A stretch of DNA of 64,000 nucleotides, from positions 682,001-746,000 of the forward strand of contig JAKJHU010000141.1 in NCBI GenBank assembly GCA_022316685.1. The letters run 5' to 3'. Shown here piece after piece: positions 34,756 through 46,217 of this stretch. The position numbers and the translations under genes are program-made. Position 1 is the first letter of the stretch. Every line of letters begins with the position of its first letter. The notes under the pieces were generated by a model that saw only the letters and a list, made by a program, of their open reading frames with translations, did not search any database and was not told the DNA's origin. This stretch comes from Progne subis subis. Lineage: Eukaryota > Chordata > Aves > Passeriformes > Hirundinidae.

Positions 34756-36700
34756 AGCCCAGTTTGCACCTGGGAAGCAGGGAACAAGAAGCCTAAAAAT
34801 TAGACCTCGTATTAATATTAGACTTGATATTTTCAAAGTTGAAAGGAGAAAAAGGTTCAGCTTAAGCCTCTTGGACAGTTCTAGTTTAGAGCAGCAGAGC
34901 TGCCCTTCACAGCAGGGACAGACAATCCATCACCTCTAGGATCCGAGCTGGGAGCCTGCAGGAAGACAAAAGAGATGGCCATGAGGACTAAATTAAGAAG
35001 AGAAAAAAAAATCAGATGTCCGATTTTATTTCAAAATGAATGTTCCTAAGTTACATTTCCCGAGCAGTTTGACAGCAGCTGGATTTGGAGCTGGTTTGGG
35101 CTGGCTTTTCTTCATCATTTATTTCAGTATCTTTAAGAAGATGCCTTTGAAATGATATCTGGGGCCATCCGGGCCACTCACCCAGCCTTTTCCACGAAGC
35201 TGGAAGGTGCAGATGGGATAGAAGTTAATTTTATACACAAGGCAGCCTCTAAAAGAGGCTGAGTGTAAAGATGGGGCAGGAAATGCAGCGCCACTTTATG
35301 CTAAATGTGCTACAAATGAAAATCTCCCCCTTGCAGAGGGATGCAGACTCCTCAGGCTCACCAGCCTGGCCGGGGGATGCTGCTGAGGGTGGGGGTGAAT
35401 TCCTGTGTCACAGGCACGGGCTCGAAATCATTCTGGTTATTTAGTGGCTGAGAAGATGTTGATAAATATTCCCCTCATGATGAAATCAATCTAACTGGCT
35501 CGAGTCAATCAGGAATAACAGCGTACTCCATCTCCTCTCTGGGCACTTCTCAGCCTCTCTACAGTAGCTGTAAAATCAGGTTTTATGATCTTCCCTTGAT
35601 GAAATAATGAAATTAAATCCCAGATGGACGGTATACCAGGCACTACAATTCAGGGGTGGAACTAGAATGTGTGTTTGGGGCACAGCTCAGGACAGCAGGC
35701 AGGGTTTATTTATAGAGATAGGGTTTGTTTTTTTTTTTTTTTTGCTACTGTACTTTATTTCATTCCATAATCTTCACATTATATTCAGCACTAATTCATG
35801 GGCCATCATTTGAAGCTTAAAATGCAAAAGCAGCGGAGTGTGCACGGGGTGAGTGTTTTATGTGTGTGCACAATTACTTTGCTGAATGTTTTATTCACTT
35901 TCAAGTGCCTCTTTTTCATATATCCCAATGTTTTAAATAGCATTTTTATCAGAGTGTTTAGGATTTAAGTAGGTATCCTCCTCTGAATTATGCTTTCTGG
36001 GGAACTTTGGCATTTAAAAAATTAAAGCGGGGTAGCTGAAGCTGGCTTAACTCTCCAAGCTCTTTAACATGTGTTATGTGACTTGGATACTAAATATGAG
36101 GCTCTCTATGCCCTTTCCAATCCTATAACTGAAGTAGCTGGGAGAATTTGGATGAATTGGGGCAGTAATGGATGGTGGGATCTCTCAAACTGACATTTCC
36201 CCACAGCAGAGCAGCGTGGCTGACGGGAGGCAGGGCGCAACAGAGGCAGTACAACAGCAGCTGGCACCAAGGTAACACTTCAAGCAAGAAAAATGAAGTT
36301 GTTTCAGTTCTAAAGGCAGCAAATTACCTGGCTGGCTCACCGTGTGTGACAACCAGCGTCCAAAACGCCATCATGTAGCAGGATTTTTGGCTGCTGCCTC
36401 TACTTTTTCAAACTGCTCGTTGCTTGCTCAACCATTTGTACATTCTTCTCCTTTTTCGTGGAGATACTTCCATTATTGGCTCATCACAGAGTGTTCATGT
36501 CTATACGCACTCTTATAAACCTGTCCTGATCAGAGACAACATGAAAAAGCCACAAATCCTCCAATTCCTGGTGCTGGGGCTGAGAGAGACCTGCAGGGAG
36601 AGCTCTGTGCTGGTTCCTTGGGGCTGTGGGTGCTGTGTCTGGCACCTGCTCCCTCTTTTGGGGGGCAGATTTTGCCTCCTTTGTGCCATGAGATGTCACA
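34756..36700. promoter_or_regulatory. low-repeat, conserved-looking AT-rich DNA
   Basis: About 1.9 kb almost free of repeats apart from a T-run at 35728-35743. Patches such as TTGATAAATATTCCCC, TGATGAAATCAATCTAACTG and CTGTAAAATCAGG around 35450-35620 look like conserved noncoding sequence. No coding frame is supported. The regulatory label is inference. Confidence 0.2.
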
Positions 36701-36703
36701 ACG

Positions 36704-37173
36704 GGGTTCTGCACATCCCACCTGGGATTTTGCACATCCCACGTGAGGTTCTGCACATCTCACTGGGGGTTTTGCTCATCCCACCTGCAGTTCTGCACAT
36801 CCCACTTGTGTTCTGAACATCTCACCTGGGGTTCTGCACATCACACATGAGGTTCTGCACATCCCATTTGGGTTCTGCACATCCCACTTGGGTTCTGCAC
36901 ATCCCATTTGGGTTCTGCACATCACACATGAGGTTCTGCACATCCCACCTGTGTTCTGCACATCCCATTTGGGTTCTGCACATCTCACCTGGGGTTCTGC
37001 ACATCACACATGAGGTTCTGCACATCCCACCTGTGTTCTGCACGTCCCATTTGGGTTCTGCACATCCCACCTGGGTTCTGCACATCCCACCTAAGGTTCT
37101 GAACATCCCACCTGGGTTCTGCACATCCCACCTGGGTTCTGCACATCCCCCCTGGGTTCTGCACATCCCACCG
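36704..37173 (+). repeat. minisatellite, 19-21-bp unit, about 23-24 copies
   Basis: The unit is GGGTTCTGCACATCCCACCT with length variants and a TCACACATGAG variant. The variant recurs at 36844, 36925 and 37007, showing a higher-order period of about 81-82 bp (four units). Open frames on both strands (for example CTSHLGSAHP and CAEPRWDVQN peptides) are repeat translations. Confidence 0.96.
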
Positions 37174-37550
37174 CGGCTGTCCCAGCTCCGATCTCCCGAG
37201 GAGCGAGGCCAAGCAGCGCTGTCCCACCCCGGGCTCGTTCAATTAACCCTTAAAGCGCCCACGCCGAGCGCCCGGGAGCGGCAGCCGCTGGCAGAGGCAG
37301 CGCGGAGCCTCCGCTCGCTCCATTAAACACTAAACCGCGGTAATGAAGTGTGGTGGCAGTGATAAATCCTGCCATTAGCGCCTGCCTTCGGGACGGCACC
37401 GCTGGCTGGGACGCGGAGAAGGGCCGGGACCCTCTCACAGCCGCGGAACGAAGCGACCCCTTCCCCAGTAATTAGCGGGTGATTAACCGAGCGGCGCGAG
37501 GGATGCGCTCAGCATTTCTGTACAGCATCTCCGTGCGCGTCTCGCCTTAT
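37174..37550. promoter_or_regulatory. CpG-rich block, island- or promoter-like
   Basis: By hand I count roughly 40 CpG in about 380 bp, far above the surrounding DNA, including repeated CCGCGG. Homeodomain-type cores CAATTAACCC, CCATTAAACAC, GTAATTAGCGGG and TGATTAACCG are interspersed. No TATA box stands out. This could be a CpG-island promoter of an unannotated or noncoding transcript, or a GC-rich enhancer. It begins exactly where the minisatellite ends. Confidence 0.4.
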
Positions 37551-39555
37551 CTCCAGATGCTCCTGCCCACTGGGTTTTACATCATCCTTCTTCAACTCGT
37601 AAAAGGCTTTCCGGAGCAGGGTTTTCCTCTTCCTTTACATGTTATTAGATTTTCCTGCTGCTTCACAGCATCTGCCGTAATACTTGTCTGCTTTTAATGC
37701 TTTGGAAATTGCTGTGTATTAATAAGGTGCTTTGGGTTTCCTCCATCCTCATCCAGACAGGGATTAGAGACACTACAGTTCAGTGGTGATGGAGTAATTT
37801 TAAAGAAAAGAAAAAAGAAGAGATGGAAATGGGAAGTATTATAAATGCAGAGTTTAAATCTGGAGTTATTTTTACGGCATATATTCTTTTATCTCCATGA
37901 GATAGATAAATAGGGAAAACCAGCTTTCTAATCGAGGGGAGTTAACAAATGGTGTGCTTGGACTGGGACACTGAAGCCTAGGGAAGCCAAAGTAGTGGAT
38001 GGATTCAAGGGGAACTCACCAAGGCTCAGACAGAAGGGATAATTGTGGCTTTTGGAGACGGCGAGGTGACAGCAGGGCCGGGTACTCAGCCTCCTCTACA
38101 CAAACACGAACATCTTGAAACTTAAACCTGTTTAGAGCGCCAGTCCATCCCTGCTCACTGAGTATTTGAGCCACCTTGGAGGTGTTTTTATCTCTAAGCA
38201 CAGCCAGGAACCCCACAGCGAGCAGGGATGGGATTCATGCTCCTGCAGCTGAGCACACTCCAGCGCCTGGCTGAACAGAAGCCCTCAGAAGCTTGAACAG
38301 ATGAGGCATCTCTGATGCTACAAGCAAAAGCAGGCCCTCCATTTATATTGACTAATCTGACTTTAAACTGTGGCAAAGCCACTGCTTGTATTACACCTGC
38401 GAGCCCTCCTGCATCAATCAGATTTTTCAGATGTAACAGCAGCTCTAAAGGATGTTTGGAGTTTGCAGGCTGAATGTTTGCCTATAAAATATACATGTCT
38501 ACAAGGAAAGCTCATCTGTGGCTCAGGGCAGGAGGAATGAGTGCCCATTCCCAGGATTTCGACTGACAGAGCTCAGTGGCCTGGGCACAAAAAGGAGGCC
38601 CTGCCTTGGGGACAGGGGTTGTGGCACTGATCCCACCAGATGTGGAACTCAGTGGGGACACAGGGTGCACGGAAATGCAAGGCAGAATCTGGTCTGACAC
38701 ATAAACAAGGGATTTTCTTTCTTTCTTTCCATATAAACCATCTGAATTTCCCAACTTTCTGCCCATCAGTGACAAGATGCTTTGAAGACACGGGAGGGAA
38801 AAAAGTGATGGATGCCTGTGGTTGCAGAGGGCAGATGTCGGATTGGGAAGTTTTGACAGATACTGAAGGCCCATCCAGGTTTTCAGCCAAATATAAATTA
38901 ATTTTGCAACACACAGATCATTAGGGGATGATAAAGGAACAAAACCCCTCAAACCTATTTTGTGGTGCAGATGGGGGAATTTTTCACATCACTTGGGAAC
39001 TCCTGGGTATGGCACTGGACATTTCACATGATCACACGATCTCCAGCACAAGAAATGTGAGGGATGTGTCCTTCCCACAGCAAACACATCCAGCTAAACC
39101 CCATCAATCCTTGTTTAACCTGCTAACCGTATCATCAAATCTTATTCCAATACTAATAACTGTTGATGTTTTGCTTTGCATTGGGCCCTTCCTGTGTTCT
39201 GGGAGTGGTGGAGTTGTGTTTATCGTGGTGCCAGCTGAGCTGAAGGGAGAGCTGTGTCCTGGCAGTGCCAAGGAGCTGCTGGAGGATGCTCCTTGAGTGC
39301 TCACCTCTCTGCACGCCCTGGACACCAGCAGTATCAGCTGAAAGCCAGGGAAAGGCAGAAATGGTGGTTGAGACCATGAACATTGGTTCAGCACCTTTTC
39401 TCACACATTTTGGCAGTTCCTCACACCCCTGAAGCAGGAATAACCCTTCAGATGCCCAGATTCCACTGCGCTCTTCCCAAAGCCATGAGCTGCTGCACTG
39501 ACTAAAGGGCTCGGTCACACTCTTCCAGCAGCCTGCTTTGATCTTTCCAAGTTCG
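37551..39555. other. intergenic DNA, no gene seen
   Basis: Unique sequence. AT-rich segments around 37680-37930 contain conserved-looking words (CGGCATATATTCTTTTATC). No coding feature is supported. Confidence 0.4.
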
Positions 39556-39617
39556 GAGAAGAAAAAATTCTTCACCTGAGAGGGTGGTCAGGCATTGAAA
39601 CAGGATGCTCAGGGAGG
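39556..39617 (+). mobile_element. CR1 fragment interrupted by an LTR
   Basis: GAAGAAAAAATTCTTCACCT and GAGAGGGTGGTCAGGCATTG match the CR1 segment upstream of the usual core. The similarity stops where family-B LTR sequence begins, so the LTR probably inserted into this CR1. No continuation of this CR1 is found on the right side. Confidence 0.7.
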
Positions 39618-39998
39618 ATTTAAACCCTGGAAGCCAAAAATTTGGGGCTTTAGACTGCAGTAATATATATAAAGCAATATGGAGGATTTAGGGTATTGGC
39701 TAAGTCCTTTTTCTTCACCTTCTTTTTCATGGTTTTGGGTGGTTTTTTTTTTCTAATTGGGTGAAAAGGTTCCCATTGCAGACCTTTGGTATTTGGTCAC
39801 CGGGTTTAAAGTATAAATAACCTAGATGTCATCTTGTTATTGGGTAATTAGCATTTAAAAGATCTCGGAAGATTTAGAGCCAGCTCCATTTCCCACCTTG
39901 TTAGTTAGAGCTCACAACTTGTGAGACTGTAACACAGATAAGAATTAATAAACAACTGAGTCTGAACGCCAAAACTGCATCTCCCGTGACTTAGTCCC
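39618..39998 (+). mobile_element. LTR, family B, internally deleted 5' part
   Basis: From AGTAATATATATAAAGCAAT on, the sequence follows the minus-strand copy at 28818 closely (TATGGAGGATTTAGGG, TTGTTAGTTAGAGCTCACAA, AAGAATTAATAAACAACTG) and ends CCAGCTCTAACA. About 150-200 bp at the 5' side are missing. The following GAAAAAAAGAAGATAAAAA is shared with the 28818 copy beyond its end. Confidence 0.83.
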
Positions 39999-40189
39999 AG
40001 CTCTAACAGAAAAAAAGAAGATAAAAATAAACAACAAGGGAGGTGGTCGAATCACTGTCACACAAATGCACCACCCAAGGCAGAGGTAGCACTGAACCTA
40101 CTCCGAATCCAGTGTGTCAACTGAGAAAACAAGGGTGCAGCACCTCTCCTCCCCTTGATTAGTGTTTCTATCTTGCCTTCAACCATATA

Positions 40190-40480
40190 TCTTGTTTAGG
40201 GCACACCAAGTCACAGCTCGATTAGATTACAGCAAGGAAACAGGATTATTTTAAGTAGATAATATAAAACATGTCTATGGAAACTCTAGGCTAATTGCAT
40301 TATCTATGGTACATTGTGAGAGAATTATCTATATGGTATTAGGGGGTGGAAACCTGCCAAAAATGCTCTTTTAAATGGGAGCGAGTTGTAACGGGGAGTC
40401 ACTCGTTGGTCACAAATAAATTAAAAGGCAGAAGATTCTGATCATTTGTGGCTCTCATTTTGTCCCCCTAGAACCACACA
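40190..40480. promoter_or_regulatory. possible conserved noncoding element
   Basis: AT-rich unique DNA with repeated TTATCTAT words (CATTATCTATGG, GAATTATCTATATGG), CTAATTGCATTATC and GATTAGATTACAGC. The GATA- and homeodomain-like site density and lack of repeats suggest regulatory DNA. This is inference only. Confidence 0.25.
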
Positions 40481-40490
40481 CTGATGGTTA

Positions 40491-40749
40491 AATCATAGAA
40501 TCATGGAATGGTTGGGGTTGGGATTCTAAAATTCATCTTGCTCCACTCCCTGCCATGGCAGGGACACCTTCCACTATCCCAGGTTGCTCCAAGCCCCATC
40601 TAACCCGGCCCTGAACACTTCCAGGGATCCAGGGGCAGCCACAGCTCCTGCCATAGCTGGCCCAGAGCCTCCCCACCCTCCCAGGGAACATTTCCTTCCC
40701 CATTATCTAATCCAAATCTCTTCTCTTTTAGTTTAAATCCAGTCTTTTA
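40491..40749 (-). mobile_element. CR1 LINE fragment with intact 3' end
   Basis: On the minus strand this is a CR1 3' end: plus-strand order is TCATAGAATCATGGAATGG, CTGCCATGGCAGGGACACCT, CCAGGTTGCTCCAAGCCCCA, GGATCCAGGGGCAGCCACAG, then CCATTATCTAATCCAAATC and TTTTAGTTTAAATCC. Confidence 0.93.
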
Positions 40750-42255
40750 TAGGAACCCCCACACCCAGGTGACGGGTGACCGTGTTTGCCAGCAGACAGC
40801 CCTTCCAACTCCAACCCTTGCTGCTCAGAAACAACTCAGAGGTGGCTCTAAAGAGCACAGAGAGGAAAAGCCAGCAAATGCCACTTATAGTCAGTGGCTC
40901 TGTTTTCATGAGACATTAAAGTTTCCGTCACAGTTTGTCCAATCTGGACCAAATGGAAGTGACGAAGTTTGTAATGATTTTTCTTCTCCTGCTGACAACT
41001 GGCTGGGAATAACACAGTCAGCCACCAGCAGCGTCGTGGTTTGCTTGGAGCTGGAGGCCAACCAAGTGTCATCAGTGAGATCAGAGATAATTTATCTGAC
41101 AGGCTACTAATGAACCTAAATATGACAACAAAAATGACTTTCTAATCTACCCGAGAATTTAGGAACTGAAAAACATGATTAGGCTCTGGGTGCATCACAC
41201 TGCCCTTAGCCCCACAGCTCACAACTGCTGGAGGTTCAGAAGGAAACGGAAAAAAATTACTGAGTCACCAGCAATTTGGCTGGGAGAGACGAGAGTCTGG
41301 CTGGGGAGGACCTGGCAGCCCACGTCCCTCATCTGCTGCTGTCCCTGCCAAGCCTCACCGTGTGACCCTGGACAACCGACCTCCGTTTTCTCCTGAAGGT
41401 GGAAAGTAGCTCTTTCCTCCTTTAGAAAGGTCTGTTTGAGCACTAAATCGTATTACTGCTACAGCAGGAGACTGTACACTGCAGTGGGAGGGAAGGGCCC
41501 ACCTGGGTTGTGCAGGCAACAACGTCTTGCCCAAAAATCACTTTTTTTTTTTTTTTGGCTCTGCTGTAATTTCCTTCGCTGTTATAATTTCCCGGTTCTC
41601 CAGACAAGAATCCTCAAACAGCCAGCCTTGCTCTGGGGTTTGATGCCCATCTGAAGCAGGGCATGCTTCACCAAGTGGCTCGAAGATGCTGTGATTCCAC
41701 CCAGGAACATTTGTCAGAATCACTCACCGAGCTCAGGCAGCACAGAGAAATTCGGAGCCACGTCCCCAGACAAACCACTGAGTGCTATTTCCTCCCTGGA
41801 TGATGCATCTGCCTCCAGGTTGCCGGCACAGTTGGTGCTCCCTGTCCTGGTCTTCCCCTCCCAGTGTGAGTTTTGGAGCCTGAGCCGAGCACCAGCACGG
41901 TGCCAGCACGGCCGGTGGGGGTGGCTTGAGTGGGAATTCAAATATCCCAGCTCTTGTGGTGCTTTAGGAGCGGGCAGTGGCAGGGCTGGTGCAGATGGGA
42001 GGATCCAGCAGCGGCAGCACCCAGCGCTGGGAGATGAGCGCTGGCTCTGCCCTGTGCTCCTGGAATGTTTCCACGCTGAGATTTCTCATTATCCAGGCGT
42101 TAATTAAAGACTTGGAGGGGGGGGAAGCTTCTGCTTTTCCCCTGGGGTCAGAGGGAAGTGCAGCTCCTGCAGTGTCTCCTGCCAGCGTTCACACAGCCGA
42201 GGAGCCGCTGCCGCATCGCTCGCACACAACCGCTGCTTCATCCTGAGTTAGAGCT
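40750..42255. other. intergenic DNA, no gene seen
   Basis: Unique sequence. A 113-codon plus-strand frame (40769-41110) shows no recognised domain, and its start overlaps no consensus. A T-run lies at 41542-41556. Confidence 0.4.
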
Positions 42256-42261
42256 GCAACC

Positions 42262-42648
42262 TTCACCAAGACACACAGAGCAGTCACACCACACAAGAGA
42301 TTTTCACAAGGCAGAGGTCCTTCTAATCCAGCTCCCAGCTGAGAGAGCGGAGAGAAGAGACCCCTTTGTTTATTCTTTACTTTTTATACATTTGTGGGTC
42401 TGGCAGAAGATTGGCTTTTTGGGGTTTCCACCCCTCAGCCTCAGTGGCCAGACCAGTTGTCAGTTACAATTGTTTTCAGGTTAGAAATATGCAAACAAAG
42501 GACAGAGAATGAAAAACAAAGGATTTGTTTATGTTACATCTGTGGGAAAAGGTAGAAAACTGCTCTAATATTCTACAGTAACTAAAAGATCTGACTCCAT
42601 TTATGAATTCAAAAGGCTAATAAAAAACTCAGAAAAACCAGGGTAATG
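42262..42648 (-). mobile_element. solo LTR, family A, target duplication GCAACC
   Basis: The 387-bp element is flanked by perfect GCAACC repeats at 42256-42261 and 42649-42654. Its ends have decayed: TTCACC replaces TGTCACC on the left (one G lost), and GGGTAATG replaces GGGTAACA on the right. The interior matches the other copies, so the identification does not depend on the termini. Confidence 0.95.
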
Positions 42649-42654
42649 GCAACC

Positions 42655-43591
42655 CTGCACTGTGGCCTTCAAAGCTGCTCTGTTACTGGTAACAGGCTCC
42701 TGCCAGGAAATTTGGGACCGTTTACTTTTAAAGTGCCTCCTGGGGGCTGATTTCTGTGCCAGCAGAACTGCAGAGAGTTTATGAAACACAAGGATTGAAG
42801 GGGGAGCAAAACTGCCTTCCCTGGCGTCTGAAGAAAACGGTGCAAGGAAAAAACAATATTCTCTGTGCTGCACAAGCAGCTCCTGGCCTCCCTCTTCTCT
42901 TTCATCATTTAAATGCTCCAGAGGCTTACAGAATTTGCAGGGCAAATGTAGAGTGGGCAGGATCAAGGGAGATCCCTTCCTAAGGGCACGGTCTGGAAAG
43001 GGACTCTCGGGCCAGGTGGAGGGCAATCTGTAGCTGTGACAGGCTTTATATTAATAAAATATCATGGCAGGGATGGCAGAACTATCAGAAGGCAAAAAAT
43101 TTCTCACTTGTTTGCTTCCTAGAGGTTTGCCTAGAGCCAGGAGAGTTTTGAAGGTGAGTTTATTCTTCATAAAATACAGATCAGAGGACTGATGTTGGTG
43201 AATCTCATTTTAGTGCATCCAGTAACTTTGGCTTGCAAAAGAGGAGAATTTTGTATTTTTTGAAGGAGTTCAGAACCGTCTCGATTTTCATCAAAAAAAA
43301 CCCACTAAAAAACCCCACTGCTCTCCAGAAAAATGACCCTGTCTAGTTTTTGAAAAGACCGAAGAGAACAACATCAGCTTTTCCCTCTAAGCCTGTGGCA
43401 GGACCTTGAGTCATTATTTTCTTGGTGCTTTAAAGCTCTGTGCTGCTCTCTGAGTTCAGACCACATGGATGCTTCCCCAGAATCTCATCTCGGTTTTTGT
43501 CTCAGACACCGAGGCAGAGAATTTGGGGCTCTCAATGGCTCCCCAGCAGAGGAAAAAAAAAAAAAAAAAAAAAAATTAAAATCTATCAATT
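42655..43591. other. intergenic DNA, no gene seen
   Basis: Unique sequence ending in an A-run at 43553-43575. No coding feature is supported. Confidence 0.4.
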
Positions 43592-43817
43592 AGCTCAGAT
43601 GTCAGCAAGAAATTCCTCGCTGTGAGGGTGTTGAGGCCCTGGCACAGGGTGCCCAGAGCAGCTGTGGCTGCCCCTGGATCCCTGGCAGTGCCCAAGGCCA
43701 GGTTGGATGGGGTTTGGAGCAGCCTGGGACTGTGGGAGGTGTCCCTGCCCAGGCAGAGGGCAGAATGAGGTGATCTTGAAGGTTCTTTCCAACCCAAACC
43801 TCTCTGTGATTCTATGA
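43592..43817 (+). mobile_element. CR1 LINE fragment with intact 3' end
   Basis: The match runs from CAGATGTCAGCAAGAAATTC through GAGGGTGTTGAGGCCCTGGC, the GCCCAGAGCAGCTGTGGCTG core and CCAGGTTGGATGGGGTTTGG to 'TTGAAGGTTCTTTCCAACCC ... TGTGATTCTATGA'. It is 5'-truncated. Confidence 0.94.
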
Positions 43818-44046
43818 AATGCCCTCCAGGGCAGCCTGAGCAAGCCCAGAACATCAAAGCTGTTCAGCAAATGGTCCCTTTTTCTACCAAAGCTCTCGGT
43901 GTGGCAGCACTTTGCTGCAAGGGAGCTGGCAGGCACAATTAAACCTGGCTTTCAATGAAATTTTTTGCACTTCCTACCCAGGCTGCTCTCAGGCCTCATG
44001 CATTAATTATTCCTCTTCCTAAGCTGTTCAGTGGGCCTTTTACAAA

Positions 44047-44128
44047 GAGAAAAAAAAAAAAAAAGAAAAAGAAAAAAAAAAAAGAAAAGAAAAAACCAAA
44101 AAAAGAAAGAAAGAAAGAAAGAAAGAAG
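44047..44128 (+). repeat. A-rich tract with (GAAA)n microsatellite
   Basis: About 80 bp of the plus strand are nearly all purine: A-runs broken by G, then AAAGAAAGAAAGAAAG. It is probably an old poly(A) tract that became a tetranucleotide repeat. Confidence 0.95.
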
Positions 44129-45590
44129 GCAAATTAAAAGCATATTGCCCTGATTAAATCTCTGCTCTGGTCTTTCTGGCTGCAATCACCTTGGTGTGGC
44201 TGAAAATCCTCATCTGACTGAATGGGCTGGGGGGATTTGGGCTTGCATCAGCCCTGTGAAGAAGCTGCTCAAGCAGCATGTCCAGCATCCAGCAAGAGAA
44301 AATCTGAAACATTTTAAGAAAATGGTATCACCTGGAAATGTGTTTAAGGGGAAAAAAAAAAAAAAATTTAAAAATTTTTAAAAATAGGATTTCCTTGCAA
44401 TTTTCTGTTATTTTCCCGTTCTGCTCACATGGAAGTTCACCTTTTTCTGCTTAACTGGACGGGACACTGCTGTTGTGGCCTGACTGAGCTTTGTAAGGGT
44501 TTCCCTGAGTTTTCCAGGCTCGTTTCTCCAGGGCACAGCAGGGATGGGCGGGAGCCGTGTGTAGGTTGCTCCAGGGAATGAGCCAATAAAACGTTCACAG
44601 CACATGAGGCACTTGCCGGGAGGATATGGGAATTCAGCTGTGGAGAAGGGATTTGGGAGAGGTTCCTGCCAGTTTCAAACTTTTCTGGCAAGCGAAGCTT
44701 TTGGGCTCTGCCACCTTTAAAAGAGGCTGTGGTGGGTTGGTGGGGATGGGCTCCGTGGGAGACACAGATCACAGCTGGGCTGTTTGCAATCTCAGATGCT
44801 CCTGTATCGTTATTTATGCACTCAGTTAGAGAGCCATGTGCTCAGCTGTGTGCCTGACGCACCTCTGACCACCAGAGCAGCACGTAGCCCAGCGCTCCCA
44901 GCTCCCTCCCCGGCTTTGCAAAGACACTTTTCACAGAAATGTGCCCTTCTTCCCACATAAAAAGCACAATTTCCATCAAATTTCCGTGTTGTTGAAATCC
45001 AGCTCGGGCCATGTTCTGCCTGGGGCCATTGGCAGGTTTCAGGGCTCATTAGGTCTGGGAATAGGAACCTCCCATTCCATACAGAAAATGTTGTCAGGGA
45101 GGGCCATAAAGATTTCATCCTGGCTTTGGTGACAATGAAATGTGAGATTTGATAATAAGAACACGCTTTGACAGCTGCTTGTAGATGTTTTCTGGGCTGT
45201 AATGTCAATCTGCATCTCTTGTCAATGCTCTATTCAGCAGAATTTGCTGAGATGCCCTTGCCTCCTTGGAGAAATGATGAAGGAAATAGCCCTTAGCTCA
45301 GCAAAACCTTTCTGAGCAAGAGATTTTTGGTAGGATAACTGACTGCAAACTAAACAATATTTTTTTTTTTTTTTCATGTAAGGAGTACGTTTTGTTCCAA
45401 GATAAACTTTCAAATGAAATTTTCCATTAAAAACCTGCATGAAAAATACCTCCATTTTGCTTGTCATTATTAATAACACTGCTCTATGAACAGGGGAACT
45501 AAGATATTAATCAAACCCCCTAATATCTATGTATTAAATACCCAGCTTCAAATCTGATGTGGAAATGAATTTTTTAAAACATTGGTTTTC
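44129..45590. other. intergenic DNA, no gene seen
   Basis: Unique sequence with an A-run at about 44351-44366 and a T-run at about 45359-45374. No gene is supported. Confidence 0.4.
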
Positions 45591-45840
45591 AATATGAAGG
45601 TATCATTCTTGGTAAATGACGATGAAGCCCATTATTTCACTTAAGCAGTGCCTGTGCCATAAAACATTAAAGAATTTTCAAAACGACATTGATTTTCCCA
45701 TAAATGTGCCAATTCCAGCACATTACACCTTCAGAATACACATTACAATATAAAATACCATCGCAGCCATTCCGGGTAGTGACCCTATTAAAAAATACCT
45801 GTTGCCAGCATGCATAAAAACCACTTCCGAGCCCATACTC
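45591..45840. promoter_or_regulatory. possible conserved noncoding element
   Basis: AT-rich unique DNA with words such as CATTATTTCACTTAAGC, CCCATAAATGTGCC, CACATTACACC and CCTATTAAAAAAT. It lacks repeat similarity and its texture resembles conserved noncoding sequence. Confidence 0.2.
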
Positions 45841-46217
45841 CCCCAAAACACTTCAAGGGCCAGGAATGTGCAGCCCACTCAGCCAGAAAGCCTCTGGCCT
45901 CGTTCCATGGAGCTGGATGATGCAGGTTTTGTCTTGCCAAGCCGTGGTTTCAGTCACCTGGACAAAAGGCACTTTTCCTCAGTGCCCCGAGCCCCAGCCC
46001 TGCCCAAGCATCCACCCCCCGACCTTGCCAGGCTTTTCCTGGGCTTCCTCCAGCTCCCAAAGCATTTCCCTCTTTCCAGCCCTGCAGGAGTCTCCTGGGT
46101 GTGTGGCCGGGTGGGACAGGGGGTGACGAGAGATCTCTGGAGTCAAGGCTGCTCTTAGAGCGTGTGAATTATTGCATGGGTCGTGAGTGAAGGGGCTCTG
46201 CTGAGAGCTGCCAGGCA

